16,832 bases of DNA, taken from NCBI GenBank assembly GCA_027382625.1, contig JAJKFJ010021839.1, positions 1 through 16,832 on the forward strand, read 5' to 3'. This DNA is from Tetmemena sp. SeJ-2015 (Eukaryota > Ciliophora > Spirotrichea > Sporadotrichida > Oxytrichidae). The position numbers were made by a program, and so were the translations under genes. Of the stretch, positions 8,499-16,832 are shown one piece after another. Below the pieces are notes generated by a model. That model was not told the DNA's origin, ran no database searches, and was given only the letters and a program-made list of their open reading frames with translations. Position 1 is the stretch's first letter. The number at the start of each line of letters is the position of its first letter.

Positions 8499-9138
8499 TA
8501 TCTACTGCCTTATAAAAACTTTTAAGTTCTGTTTACGCAAAGTTGCTCAATATCCCAACGTCCCTATCTCAAACAAAGATGGAATTAAATTTTGCGAAGA
8601 TATTTGCGATGAGCTTGAAAAAACTTAATGTTTATAAAAAGTGATGAAGATGGCGTCATCAATGTTTGTAAACAAAGAAGATTTCATTCCAAACTTATTT
8701 GGATAGTTCAAAGATGAGAGGAAGTATGATGCTATTTATCATATCGCTTATCTTTCTAAGTACAGACCAATCTTATAAGTCAAGTTAAGTCCAGTTGTCA
8801 AGACTATCTCAGAATAAATGAGGAAGGAGAAAGGACTAAAAACAATATTAAGAAATCCTGATTATGATGATCTGAATGAGAATGATTACTTGTCTGAAGA
8901 ATGCTACTGCTTGTATGATGAAAATTTAAGACAGTTCTAAGATTAAGAGCTCTAGCAAGACTTGGATTTCAAGAAACTTATTTTGAGTTTATTCCCCTAC
9001 TTAAGTAAATATTCATTCCCCGAAAAAGATTTTTCATTGGTAAAGTAATAATGCTTCACAGATAATTTCAATGAATATTTCAATACTAAGAAGTATACCT
9101 CCTATAGTTGCTAATCCTCATCTATTTAAATACAATGA
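8452..9138 (+). CDS. ORF B, unrecognised 228-residue protein, left arm
   Basis: ATG 8452 to TGA 9136 with TAA and TAG as glutamine. From about 8536 the sequence is convincing protein: AQYPNVPISNKDGIKFCEDI, CDELEKTQCLQKVMKMASS, KYDAIYHIAYLSKYRPILQ, then an acidic stretch (NPDYDDLNENDYLSEECYC) and FFPYLSKYSFP-like hydrophobic turns. It looks like a soluble, mostly helical protein. I recognise no motif or family. Its TGA overlaps the ATG of ORF C (ATGA at 9135-9138). Whether it is a separate gene or further exons of the kinase gene is unknown. The start is uncertain because a better frame precedes it (previous entry). The right-arm copy lies on the minus strand at 11043-11729. Confidence 0.55.
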
Positions 9139-9743
9139 GAGAATAAAATGAATAGACTCTAAAAATAATCATGATTTGCACTTTTTAGCTTTTAAATCTT
9201 ATTCAAGTAAATGAGAAAGCTATAACTAATGATTTTTATAAATAAACTTTGAGATTTATCAGCATGTAAGTTAGTAATGAGATCTAAAATATGAAAATAT
9301 TAGAAGTTTTAAGTACATTATGGCTTCCTTATTTAATCAATAATCGCTAGAAAAATTAAAATTTCATTCAGCCAAAAAATATTAGGCTGCTAAGTGAATC
9401 TTCCGAAAATTATACATTATTCTAAGTTTTCATATATTATATATATATTTTGTATATATTAATATAATTTTTACCTTAACTAGCAATGCTTTTTGTAGAA
9501 ATACGAAAGTTAGTAAGCTAAAAACTTATGGGTGAGGATGTTTTTCAACCTCTATAAAATAGACTTTCAGATGGACAAGAAATAGAGACTTACGCTTAGA
9601 AATTGAAAACTACGAATTACGAAAAGTATCACTAAATGGGAGCTTTTAAAATCCCTGGGTAGTATTGGAATCTACTCTATTCGCAAAATAAAGAGGATAT
9701 AGAGCTCTATATTAAATACTAATTTTGGGGGACAGATTTTTGA
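9135..9743 (+). CDS. ORF C, unrecognised 202-residue protein, left arm
   Basis: ATG 9135 to TGA 9741 in the ciliate code; alternative starts are ATG 9171 and ATG 9486. The first part includes EKAITNDFYKQTLRFISMQ and ILEVLSTLWLPYLINN. An AT-only stretch at about 9425-9475 looks like non-coding DNA and may be an intron (it is followed by TTAACTAG). The end is typical polar ciliate protein: LSDGQEIETYAQKLKTTNYE and MGAFKIPGQYWNLLYSQNK. Beyond TGA 9741 the same frame stays protein-like through TGA 9840 to TGA 9936 (for example THIRYRGTELNPE and FYIQGFDCQKNNLVKDEQQ), so the stop may lie in an intron or mark decay. No family is recognised. The right copy is frameshifted. Confidence 0.5.
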
Positions 9744-9938
9744 AAAGTTAATTTTTATTTTTAAACAAATCAAAAACTTAATATTACTTTTTAAGAAGTC
9801 ACTCATATCAGATATAGAGGAACAGAACTAAATCCTGAATGATTTTACATACAGGGCTTTGATTGCTAGAAAAATAATCTAGTGAAAGATGAATAATAAA
9901 ATAAAGAAAATTTTGAATTTTAGAAACTTCCCTAATGA
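9744..9938 (+). pseudogene. Continuation of the ORF C frame past TGA codons, left arm
   Basis: In frame with ORF C, the segments between TGA 9741, TGA 9840 and TGA 9936 keep coding character (glutamine from TAA and TAG, charged residues, GTELNPE). This suggests decayed coding sequence, missed introns, or TGA that is not always a stop. The evidence is compositional only. Confidence 0.35.
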
Positions 9939-10030
9939 AAAAATCGCCTTTAAAGAATATTTATTTTCTCAATTGCAAATAAAGAATAAAAGACAATATA
10001 TTATGAAAAAGAATTTAAGGAAGACTCCAT

Positions 10031-10149
10031 TGCATAATTTAAGTGGGGATATAATAATATTCATCAAAGAATTATTTATTTATTTATACCATAATTTTAA
10101 AAATATTTTATTCTCTGCGGAAATATTATGATCATAAAAATGAAATATG
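10031..10149. other. 119-base spacer at the centre of the giant inverted repeat
   Basis: The arms meet at AAGACTCCAT (10021-10030) and ATGGAGTCTT (10150-10159). The spacer between them is AT-rich, has no internal mirror symmetry that I can see, and contains repeated ATTT units (10071-10086). Nothing coding is supported. Confidence 0.95.
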
Positions 10150-10436
10150 ATGGAGTCTTCCTTAAATTCTTTTTCATAATATATTGTCTTTTATTCTTTA
10201 TTTGCAATTGAGAAAATAAATATTCTTTAAAGGCGATTTTTTCATTAGGGAAGTTTCTAAAATTCAAAATTTTCTTTATTTTATTATTCATCTTTCACTA
10301 GATTATTTTTCTAGCAATCAAAGCCCTGTATGTAAAATCATTCAGGATTTAGTTCTGTTCCTCTATATCTGATATGAGTGACTTCTTAAAAAGTAATATT
10401 AAGTTTTTGATTTGTTTAAAAATAAAAATTAACTTT

Positions 10437-11046
10437 TCAAAAATCTGTCCCCCAAAATTAGTATTTAATATAGAGCTCTATATCCTCTTTATTTTGCGAA
10501 TAGAGTAGATTCCAATACTACCCAGGGATTTTAAAAGCTCCCATTTAGTGATACTTTTCGTAATTCGTAGTTTTCAATTTCTAAGCGTAAGTCTCTATTT
10601 CTTGTCCATCTGAAAGTCTATTTTATAGAGGTTGAAAAAACATCCTCACCCATAAGTTTTTAGCTTACTAACTTTCGTATTTCTACAAAAAGCATTGCTA
10701 GTTAAGGTAAAAATCATATTAATATATACAAAATATATATATAATATATGAAAACTTAGAATAATGTATAATTTTCGGAAGATTCACTTAGCAGCCTAAT
10801 ATTTTTTGGCTGAATGAAATTTTAATTTTTCTAGCGATTATTGATTAAATAAGGAAGCCATAATGTACTTAAAACTTCTAATATTTTCATATTTTAGATC
10901 TCATTACTAACTTACATGCTGATAAATCTCAAAGTTTATTTATAGAAATCATTAGTTATAGCTTTCTCATTTACTTGAATAAGATTTAAAAGCTAAAAAG
11001 TGCAAATCATGATTATTTTTAGAGTCTATTCATTTTATTCTCTCAT
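10437..11046 (-). pseudogene. ORF C, right-arm copy, frameshifted
   Basis: This is the mirror of 9135-9743, with ATG at 11046-11044. A run of six A at 10635-10640 (five T in the left copy) shifts the frame after EDVF, so the polar C-terminal part of the left version is not read in frame. The shifted frame remains open for dozens of codons, which shows how little open length means with one stop codon. It may be a real inactivating indel or a homopolymer error. Confidence 0.5.
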
Positions 11047-11729
11047 TGTATTTAAATAGATGAGGATTAGCAACTATAGGAGGTATACTTCTTAGTATTG
11101 AAATATTCATTGAAATTATCTGTGAAGCATTATTACTTTACCAATGAAAAATCTTTTTCGGGGAATGAATATTTACTTAAGTAGGGGAATAAACTCAAAA
11201 TAAGTTTCTTGAAATCCAAGTCTTGCTAGAGCTCTTAATCTTAGAACTGTCTTAAATTTTCATCATACAAGCAGTAGCATTCTTCAGACAAGTAATCATT
11301 CTCATTCAGATCATCATAATCAGGATTTCTTAATATTGTTTTTAGTCCTTTCTCCTTCCTCATTTATTCTGAGATAGTCTTGACAACTGGACTTAACTTG
11401 ACTTATAAGATTGGTCTGTACTTAGAAAGATAAGCGATATGATAAATAGCATCATACTTCCTCTCATCTTTGAACTATCCAAATAAGTTTGGAATGAAAT
11501 CTTCTTTGTTTACAAACATTGATGACGCCATCTTCATCACTTTTTATAAACATTAAGTTTTTTCAAGCTCATCGCAAATATCTTCGCAAAATTTAATTCC
11601 ATCTTTGTTTGAGATAGGGACGTTGGGATATTGAGCAACTTTGCGTAAACAGAACTTAAAAGTTTTTATAAGGCAGTAGATATCAGCAGATATGAGTTAG
11701 TTTCTTGAAAGCAGCAAGCCTTAACTCAT
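11043..11729 (-). CDS. ORF B, right-arm copy
   Basis: This is the mirror of 8452-9138, with ATG at 11729-11727 and TGA at 11045-11043. I saw no difference from the left copy in the parts compared, including the AQYPNVPISNKDG and NPDYDDLNEND regions, so the product would be the same unrecognised protein of 228 residues. The stop overlaps the ATG of the right ORF C copy as in the left arm. Two identical copies beside strongly divergent kinase blocks point to homogenisation or to a shared assembly consensus. Confidence 0.5.
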
Positions 11730-11872
11730 CGATTTATAGATTATTTCTTTATGATTAAAAAATAAACATTAGGTGAAAAATAATTGACCAATTGATATGT
11801 TTCAAGAAATTAATTGGATCCTCTAATTATTCAGGGATAAGTGAATATTTAGCAATTTGATAAGGAAAGTGA

Positions 11873-12055
11873 TCAAGGAAATTTCTGATTAATTAAATAT
11901 ATGAGAGTGCAGGCTTTTTGAAGAAGAATCCGATTTTTCGGTATCGTATTACAGTTAGTTAATTTTACCTCTAAATTCTTTTCCTTGATTTAATTTTTTA
12001 AAGCTGGCTTTAGAAAGCGAGAAGGATCCATTTTAAAGTGCTTAAGGAGAGGTAA
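11873..12055 (-). CDS. Kinase C-lobe end, right-arm version
   Basis: On the minus strand, a frame open after TGA (12058-12056) reads LKHFKMDPSRFLKPALK and then joins the tail shared with the left arm. LxxxxxxDPSRxxKPAL is the usual form of kinase subdomain XI, so the right version looks closer to a normal kinase C-lobe than the left version (LSRISPTLIKPALK). The first part comes from right-specific block 2. It lies in a different frame from the kinase core upstream, so an intron or indel must intervene. Confidence 0.55.
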
Positions 12056-12218
12056 TCATAATTTCAGATAAAAATATAAAATAGAATCTCAGTAAGTTCA
12101 AGAGTTAGATTTAATTAGAAATGATTATGACATAAACATTGTCTAGTCATATGATTTTAATATCTTGAGCTCCTATTTTTAAAACCTAAATTTACTTCTG
12201 TTAGAATTGGGAGTATGT
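12013..12218 (-). other. Arm-specific block 2, right version (206 bases)
   Basis: Replaces the left 7993-8168 block. Its end towards the centre is coding (MDPSRF just before the shared KPALK). Its other end follows the shared SLEEK codons with YILPILTEVNLGF in the kinase-core frame, which stops at TGA 12066-12064. The middle is AT-rich and could be an intron. Confidence 0.9.
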
Positions 12219-13119
12219 AACTTTTCTCTTCAAGGCTTAGATTTGTACTATAAAAGTTCCTTTTAGGCCTAGTATTACTAGTACCATTTTTAAAAAAGGT
12301 AATTTTACTTATTTATTAAATTCTGTAATTATAGGGAACGTTCTCACACCAGATGTCCAATTTAGGTTGATTTGGAGCTATAGGGCTGATCGGGATAATT
12401 TTTATTGCAGAGTGATTTGTTTAAAATTCCATATTTATCAAATATTAATTTTTATAGATGTCCTCAGGTGCGTAGGCTCGAGTTAATCCTTTTATACTGT
12501 ATATTTACAAATCATGATCAGTATTCTCTGAATCCAATTTTAAAGATGTACCCATGTCTCCTACCTTCACTAACTAGTCCTTAAAGATTAAGAGATTATG
12601 AGGCTTCATATCGCCATAGTAGATGTTTCTTTTGTGAAGGTAAGCAAGGATTTAGATAGCTTGGAAAAAGTAGTAGGCTAATTTTTCAGTAGAGAAATAT
12701 TCAACATACTTTTAAGATTCTTCCTCTGATCCCCAAATCCTGATTATATCTTTCAGTGAGAACCTTGCCTTCTCTACAACTACTATATAGTCTAGTATTG
12801 CATTATTGAGCTAATCTTGAACAATTAACTCTTCTTTTACAATGCAAACGTACTTGTCCGACTAAATTAATTTCAAGATGTGGCTCTCATTTATCATATT
12901 CTAGATTGCCAATTGAAACGTAGCTTAAGATTCCTCATCACTTGACAAAGCTTTTAATTTTGAAGAAGCAAGAGATTTCTTTACTACAACTTCTTCATTA
13001 TAACATAAGTTGATTAGTTAAAATATTAATTTGATTTGAGTTTAATTCAAGATTATACATTTTTAGAGCTTTTTATTTGCACATAATCTTGCTTTCTAAC
13101 AGTATGATACATCCTCCAT
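12064..13119 (-). CDS. Divergent protein kinase, right-arm copy (core)
   Basis: Minus strand, from an in-frame ATG at 13119-13117 to TGA 12066-12064. The kinase core between 13024 and 12219 mirrors the left copy: VVVKK, YYGDMKPHNLL (about 12589-12621), VGDMGTS, AYAPED and LDIW. The N-terminal part is right-specific and reads IIEMEDVSYCQKARLCANKK. The glycine-rich loop lies just upstream in another frame (complement 13121-13633); one base fewer in an A run near 13141-13145 would connect the two frames. As in the left copy, the sequence after LDIW appears frameshifted. The real start is probably far upstream, near 14057. Confidence 0.8.
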
Positions 13120-13457
13120 TTCAATAATTTGATTCGATTTATTTTTCGATAATATCAGCATGACTAATTTAGTATACTACAGCCTCTCCTCCTTGAGCTA
13201 ATTTATTGAAAGATATAACGACTGAGTATTTCTGTGAGTGCTTTTGCATAATAAGTGCGAGGTCTTCTTCCTCTAAATCTGGAGAGAAATAAGTTTACTT
13301 TCTTTCTAAAGTTGGGAGCATTTCATGAGGCCATATTATTTTTTAGTTTTCCTAAATTCTCTCCATCATTAAACTTTACCCATCTTGAGGTAACCCCTAA
13401 CTGTAATTTTGAAAATCAATATCAAAGTCTATTAAGATTTGCTCAAGCGTGAGGGAT
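13025..13457 (-). other. Arm-specific block 1, right version (433 bases)
   Basis: Replaces the left 6846-7186 block. It continues the shared upstream frame without a break and carries the glycine-rich loop of a kinase, which the left block lacks. The boundaries with the mirrored sequence are sharp on both sides (GGGAA shared, then divergence; ATTTTAAC shared on the other side). Confidence 0.9.
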
Positions 13458-13633
13458 TTCCCAGCATTAAAGTAAGAGTATTAGTCATATTCAAATAGAT
13501 CATCACATATAGAATTTATAAAAATGGCCGAAATTATTAAGTTTGGGAACAAATAAAGTTTAAATTTTATAAGTTTTTTTTAAGCTAAGATCTCGAAGAT
13601 AATGAATAAATATAATAAGGAATAATCACAGAT
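13121..13633 (-). CDS. Kinase N-terminal region with glycine-rich loop, right arm
   Basis: This is a minus-strand frame of 170 codons between TGA codons. It starts with hydrophobic residues (LYLFPNLIISAIFINSICDD), continues with LFEYDQYSYFNAGKSLTLEQ, a linker (LERKQTYFSPDLEEEDLALI), and then KYSVVISFNKLAQGGEAVVY. The last part is a clear glycine-rich (P-loop) motif of a protein kinase, at 13172-13198. It ends at TGA 13123-13121, about 34 codons before the beta-3 lysine region, which lies in another frame. The segment 13458-13633 is shared with the left arm; the rest is right-specific. I interpret it as the upstream half of the same kinase gene. Confidence 0.7.
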
Positions 13634-13678
13634 TCAAAAGAATGAATGAAATACTTGATATTTCTTCTTCAAATAACT

Positions 13679-14057
13679 TCAACATAGTTTTAAATCGGTT
13701 TCAAAGAACTTCTATTTTAAAATTATCTGCTTTGCCAAGCAATTTTAAGTTGAATTATTCTAATAATTGCTTAAGATGTCCTCAAGAGTTTATTTTTGTA
13801 TAAAAGAAGATGTCTCTGTGGATTCATCGTGGATAACAAACTCAGACTTATACGAATTCTTAGATTAGAGATTTATCTGCCCATCATTCTATTGTATAGT
13901 TGCCTCGCACTCAGTAATCTCAGAGTCTTCTATAATATATTTTTAGCAAAATCTTTTTTAAAAAACTTTTGTAGTTTTGACAGAATATGAAATACTTACC
14001 TTCTTCTAGTTGAGAGTTACTTGCTAAGTTGAGGGGTAGTTTGTTTTAGATCTCCAT
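13679..14057 (-). CDS. N-terminal exons of the kinase-side gene, right arm
   Basis: This is the mirror of 6246-6624, with ATG at 14057-14055, candidate intron at 13999-13966 and TGA at 13681-13679. In this arm the downstream frame runs on through two TGA codons (or a 99-base GT...AG intron) into the hydrophobic segment and the glycine-rich loop. It is thus the arm where a complete kinase gene is easiest to imagine. Confidence 0.5.
13966..13999 (-). other. Candidate 34-base intron, right arm
   Basis: Reverse-complement copy of 6304-6337 with intact GTAAGT and AAAAG ends. Confidence 0.5.
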
Positions 14058-15012
14058 AAGTAAGATATATAATATGTGATATATAAATTATAGAGCTTTA
14101 AATTTAAAATAATTCTATGCCTTAGGTTGGGTTGATAGACAAAGCAAGTTCTGTGCGGTTAAAATTTCTTATTCCTCTAAACCTTATTTTATTATAGAGG
14201 CCTTTCTTAATAATATCTAGAGCCTAGAGGCTACTTCTACTTTAACTTTAAATGCAAAAAATATTGTAGACACATATTTCAACTCCAAAGTAACAAGTAT
14301 AGGGATAAAAGACTTGAGACAGAGCATAAATATATAAAAGAGTAGCATTTAAAGCAATAGAATAGACAGTCCTAAATTAAAAATACCTAGAATATGGTAT
14401 ATGCTATTTTAAGTAAAATTTAAGTCATCTTTTAGATTGTTAAATAATTTATTCTTATATAAACTAAGTGGTAAACTTATCTTTACAAAATCAGAATAAA
14501 TTAGATAAGACAAGAAAACTTAAAATTTGTAACGAAAGATAAATAAAAATTTAAACAAATTAAGCCTATAGATGGCAATGATAAAAATTATCTTTAATAA
14601 ATTTAAGCGCTAAGTATCTATATTAAAAGTAGTATGTTTTTATAATGAACTCCTAAAGAAGGACAACTTTGTCAAAGATAATTTTCACACAAAAAAATTG
14701 GCAAGGGAATTATTATTCCTTTGAATTTAATTTATAGTTCTTAAATTGATTTAATTGCTATTCAAGACTAAAAACAATAATTTAATTTTCTTGGAAATTA
14801 GACTTCAAAAAGGCTATTCATATATGTTCTTTAATTAAGAAAATTGGCCAGATAAAAATCTTATTTCAATTTATAATGATCTAAAACAAGGAAAATGTAA
14901 ACTTATTCCTATAAAATATAAGGGTTTTATATCTATAATTATATAGTTTATAAGAAAAAATTTGGGGGGAGCCTTTCCTCGTCATCCACTTTTTTCATGA
15001 AAATATGAAAAA
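14058..15012. other. Non-coding flank, right arm
   Basis: Mirror of 5291-6245. AT-rich, with no coding frame; by position it is the upstream region of the minus-strand gene starting at 14057. Confidence 0.5.
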
Positions 15013-15024
15013 CACTGCCTAGCC

Positions 15025-16343
15025 TAAAATTAGAAGAAAAAAAAACCAATTTTTTATTCTTAATTCTTATCATGAGCATATTTATTAACTTAGAAAACAT
15101 TTGGAACCTTCGGGAAATATTTATTTATAAAAAATTAAATTTTAAAAGAGTGGCAATATCACGAGGATAATTAATTCATTCACAAGTTGAAGATATCTAA
15201 TTTAAAAAAGTTACTCTAAACCACCTTATCATATTTTTCGAGTACTTTTCATTTTTAGTATCTCCTTTTAGCATAATATGAGCTAAAATATATCTAAGTC
15301 AACTTATTCATTAAATACATTGTTCTTTGATTGCATGTTTAAATATGAAATTTCATGTATTCTAGATTTCTTTCAAAATATTCTAGAATTGAATATCGAA
15401 GCATAGCTTTTAAAAAGCTTTAAGCATGTTTAAAGGAAATTCATCTCATTTATAAATGTCTTTTGTAGCATTGATATTTTTCGTAGTTAACTATTATCTT
15501 ACATTTTGAAAACATATATTTTTATTCAATAAGATAAAGTCTTTATTCTATAAAATTGCATAAAAATAAAAATTTGTGTCTGACTGATTCTACATTAGAT
15601 TTCACTTTGTGAGATAGCCAACATAAGGTAAATTAAAGAAATTATAAGTGCTAATAAATAAATCAATTATCTTGCATCACTTATCCAATTATTTTTGTTA
15701 TACTTTGATGTTTTTTAATAAATAAAAAGGAAGTTCAAGATAGAGTCAATTGAAAATCTAAGTGATATAAAGTTAAATATTGACATTAAATGAAAATATC
15801 AAAAATCGATTTATTAAAATTTAATCAAGGATTCTTTAAAGTTCTCTCATTTAAAATCTTATTTTTATTTTGTTAATTTCATTTATAATTTTAACATTTA
15901 AATCTAATGTCATTTTATTAAATTTTAAAATTAAAAACAATTTAATATCTCTTCATATAAATTATTATAGACGCATTATTTAATATATATTTTTTATAGA
16001 CTGTTTAATATATTGTAAAATATTTTAAATAATTCAATTAAAAAATGTAAATTCAGTTTTAAAGTAAATAAATACATTTTAAAGTTAAGTTGTTTTTATA
16101 ATTTTAACTGCACAATAATATTTAATTTATCATAATTAGATTTGAATTATTTAAGAATCATTAATTCTTTATTTCAATAAAATAAAAATTATTGCGATAA
16201 AATGAATAAAGAAGTATTGAATATTAAATTGAATGAATTCAAGATTGAAACATCTTTAAAATATATAAAATATCATTTATCTAAGTTCTTCTGCCTAAGC
16301 TTTGTTATGAATTAAATAAAAATTGAAATCAAAAGTATAAAAA
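15025..16343 (-). repeat. Well-preserved right counterpart of the degraded 4286-5278 segment
   Basis: 1319 bases of ordinary-looking AT-rich sequence between the inner and outer mirrored arms. The left partner is recognisably the same but shortened and homopolymer-rich. I find no convincing coding frame on either strand, and no RNA gene. Confidence 0.7.
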
Positions 16344-16832
16344 GCATTATAACACTCTTCTTTCTTCTTGCAATTTAAATAGATAAAATGAATAGCAATT
16401 TCAAATCAAGTTTGTCTTAATAAACTGTATATTATTACTTATATTTTTAACATTACTGTTTCCTGATATTAAAATTATAGTTTTGGGAAAGTCTGAAATA
16501 AAATAATTAGGATGAGAGTCAAATATAATTTTTAGATAGCAAAAATGAAGTTTATTTAACTTTCCTTAAAGTTACTAAAAGTAAGTTTTTTCTCGATTTT
16601 TCGAATATGGATTCTCTTCATTTTTTAATTAAGGTTAAAAATTCTCAAAGAAAAAAAAAATAGAAAAAAATTTATATATTTAATATAATTACTCTGAATT
16701 AAAATAAAGTCTTATAATAGTATTCTAGTAATTCTTTCGATGCATTTGATACTCTTACTTATTAGGCCGGCTTATCTTTAATCATTGTCAACTTCGAATA
16801 TAATTTCATCCTTGAACTCTTCCAATTATATC
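16344..16832 (-). repeat. Outer inverted repeat, right arm (cut by window end)
   Basis: Reverse complement of 3795-4285, running to the last base of the window. Positions pair at a sum of 20629. It probably continues beyond the window. Confidence 0.93.
16406..16832 (-). CDS. Acidic-protein gene (gene D), right copy, partial
   Basis: Minus-strand mirror of the part of gene D from 3795 onwards, ending at TGA 16408-16406. It encodes the same EEFKDEIIFEVDNDQ stretch. Two bases missing at about 16824-16827 relative to the left copy shift the frame near the window edge, so either this copy is broken or the last bases are unreliable. The upstream part lies outside the window. Confidence 0.4.

Larger units (their letters stand above)
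5279..10030 (+). repeat. Inner giant inverted repeat, left arm
   Basis: This arm is the mirror of 10150-15024. Pairs of positions sum to 20303 in the outer part, 20211 in the middle and 20181/20180 near the centre, because of two replaced blocks and a one-base indel. Outside the blocks I found only rare differences, such as T versus C in GATTTTTATAAATAAAC (9231) and five versus six T at about 9541. The blocks that do not match are 6846-7186 and 7993-8168. Confidence 0.97.
10150..15024 (-). repeat. Inner giant inverted repeat, right arm
   Basis: Mirror of 5279-10030, 123 bases longer because its two specific blocks (12013-12218 and 13025-13457) are longer than those of the left arm and because of one extra base in a homopolymer (10635-10640). 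All genes in this arm are on the minus strand, so the two gene sets point towards each other and converge on the spacer. Confidence 0.97.

Noticed and set aside
9431..9470. AT-alternating stretch as a replication origin or regulatory site
   Set aside because: Such runs are common in DNA of this composition, and nothing specific supports a function beyond a possible intron.
9889..10291. Two ORFs on opposite strands starting with the same MNNKIKKIL sequence
   Set aside because: They are the same mirrored sequence read from each arm towards the spacer. The better frame here is the ORF C continuation, and the ends run into the unique spacer.
13255..13452. Plus-strand ORF of 65 codons
   Set aside because: Antisense to the right-specific kinase block, which reads as good protein on the minus strand.
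5279..15024. A transposon (for example a ciliate germline element that carries a kinase gene)
   Set aside because: No transposase motif, no telomere-like terminal repeats and no target-site duplication could be seen. The kinase alone is not enough to call it.
5279..15024. Pure sequencing fold-back artefact
   Set aside because: Two blocks differ completely yet remain coding and in frame on both sides, which a fold-back of one molecule cannot produce. Merging of two paralogs by assembly is still possible and is kept as an alternative.

Overview
The window is very A+T-rich eukaryotic DNA, most probably from a ciliate. The reason is the code. Several conserved-looking reading frames, above all a protein kinase, are open only if TAA and TAG are read as glutamine and TGA is the main stop. 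One candidate intron is very short (34 bases, GTAAGT...AAAAG). I cannot name the genus. The low gene density and the absence of telomeres would suit germline (micronuclear) DNA, but this is inference. No rRNA, tRNA, CRISPR array or recognisable transposase was found.

Layout. (1) 1-1500: an AT-rich tandem duplication with a 983-base period. The first 252 bases are copied exactly at 984-1235, and the second copy then decays into homopolymer-rich sequence. (2) 1500-3650: mostly non-coding, with one clearly richer coding island (about 2156-2660). (3) 3651-16832: one huge imperfect inverted repeat that runs to the window edge. The outer arms (3795-4285 and 16344-16832) carry part of an acidic-protein gene. 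The next segment (4286-5278 on the left, 15025-16343 on the right) is matched, but the left copy looks degraded and shortened. The inner arms (5279-10030 and 10150-15024) are almost identical mirror images around a 119-base spacer.

Each inner arm carries the same outward-to-centre series: an N-terminal exon pair, a divergent serine/threonine-type protein kinase, and two unrecognised ORFs (called B and C here) that overlap by the string ATGA. The mirror identity breaks sharply at two blocks, both inside the kinase gene: 6846-7186 versus 13025-13457 (N-lobe side), and 7993-8168 versus 12013-12218 (end of C-lobe). Only the right arm has a recognisable glycine-rich loop, and its C-lobe end reads DPSRFLKPALK. 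The left arm has different but still open sequence in both places. This looks like two paralogous kinase genes facing each other, homogenised everywhere except two blocks, or else an assembly that merged two paralogs.

Some caution is needed. Single-base differences in homopolymers, frameshifts and TGA codons interrupt several frames, so the genes may be pseudogenes, may contain unrecognised introns or germline-eliminated segments, or may reflect consensus errors.
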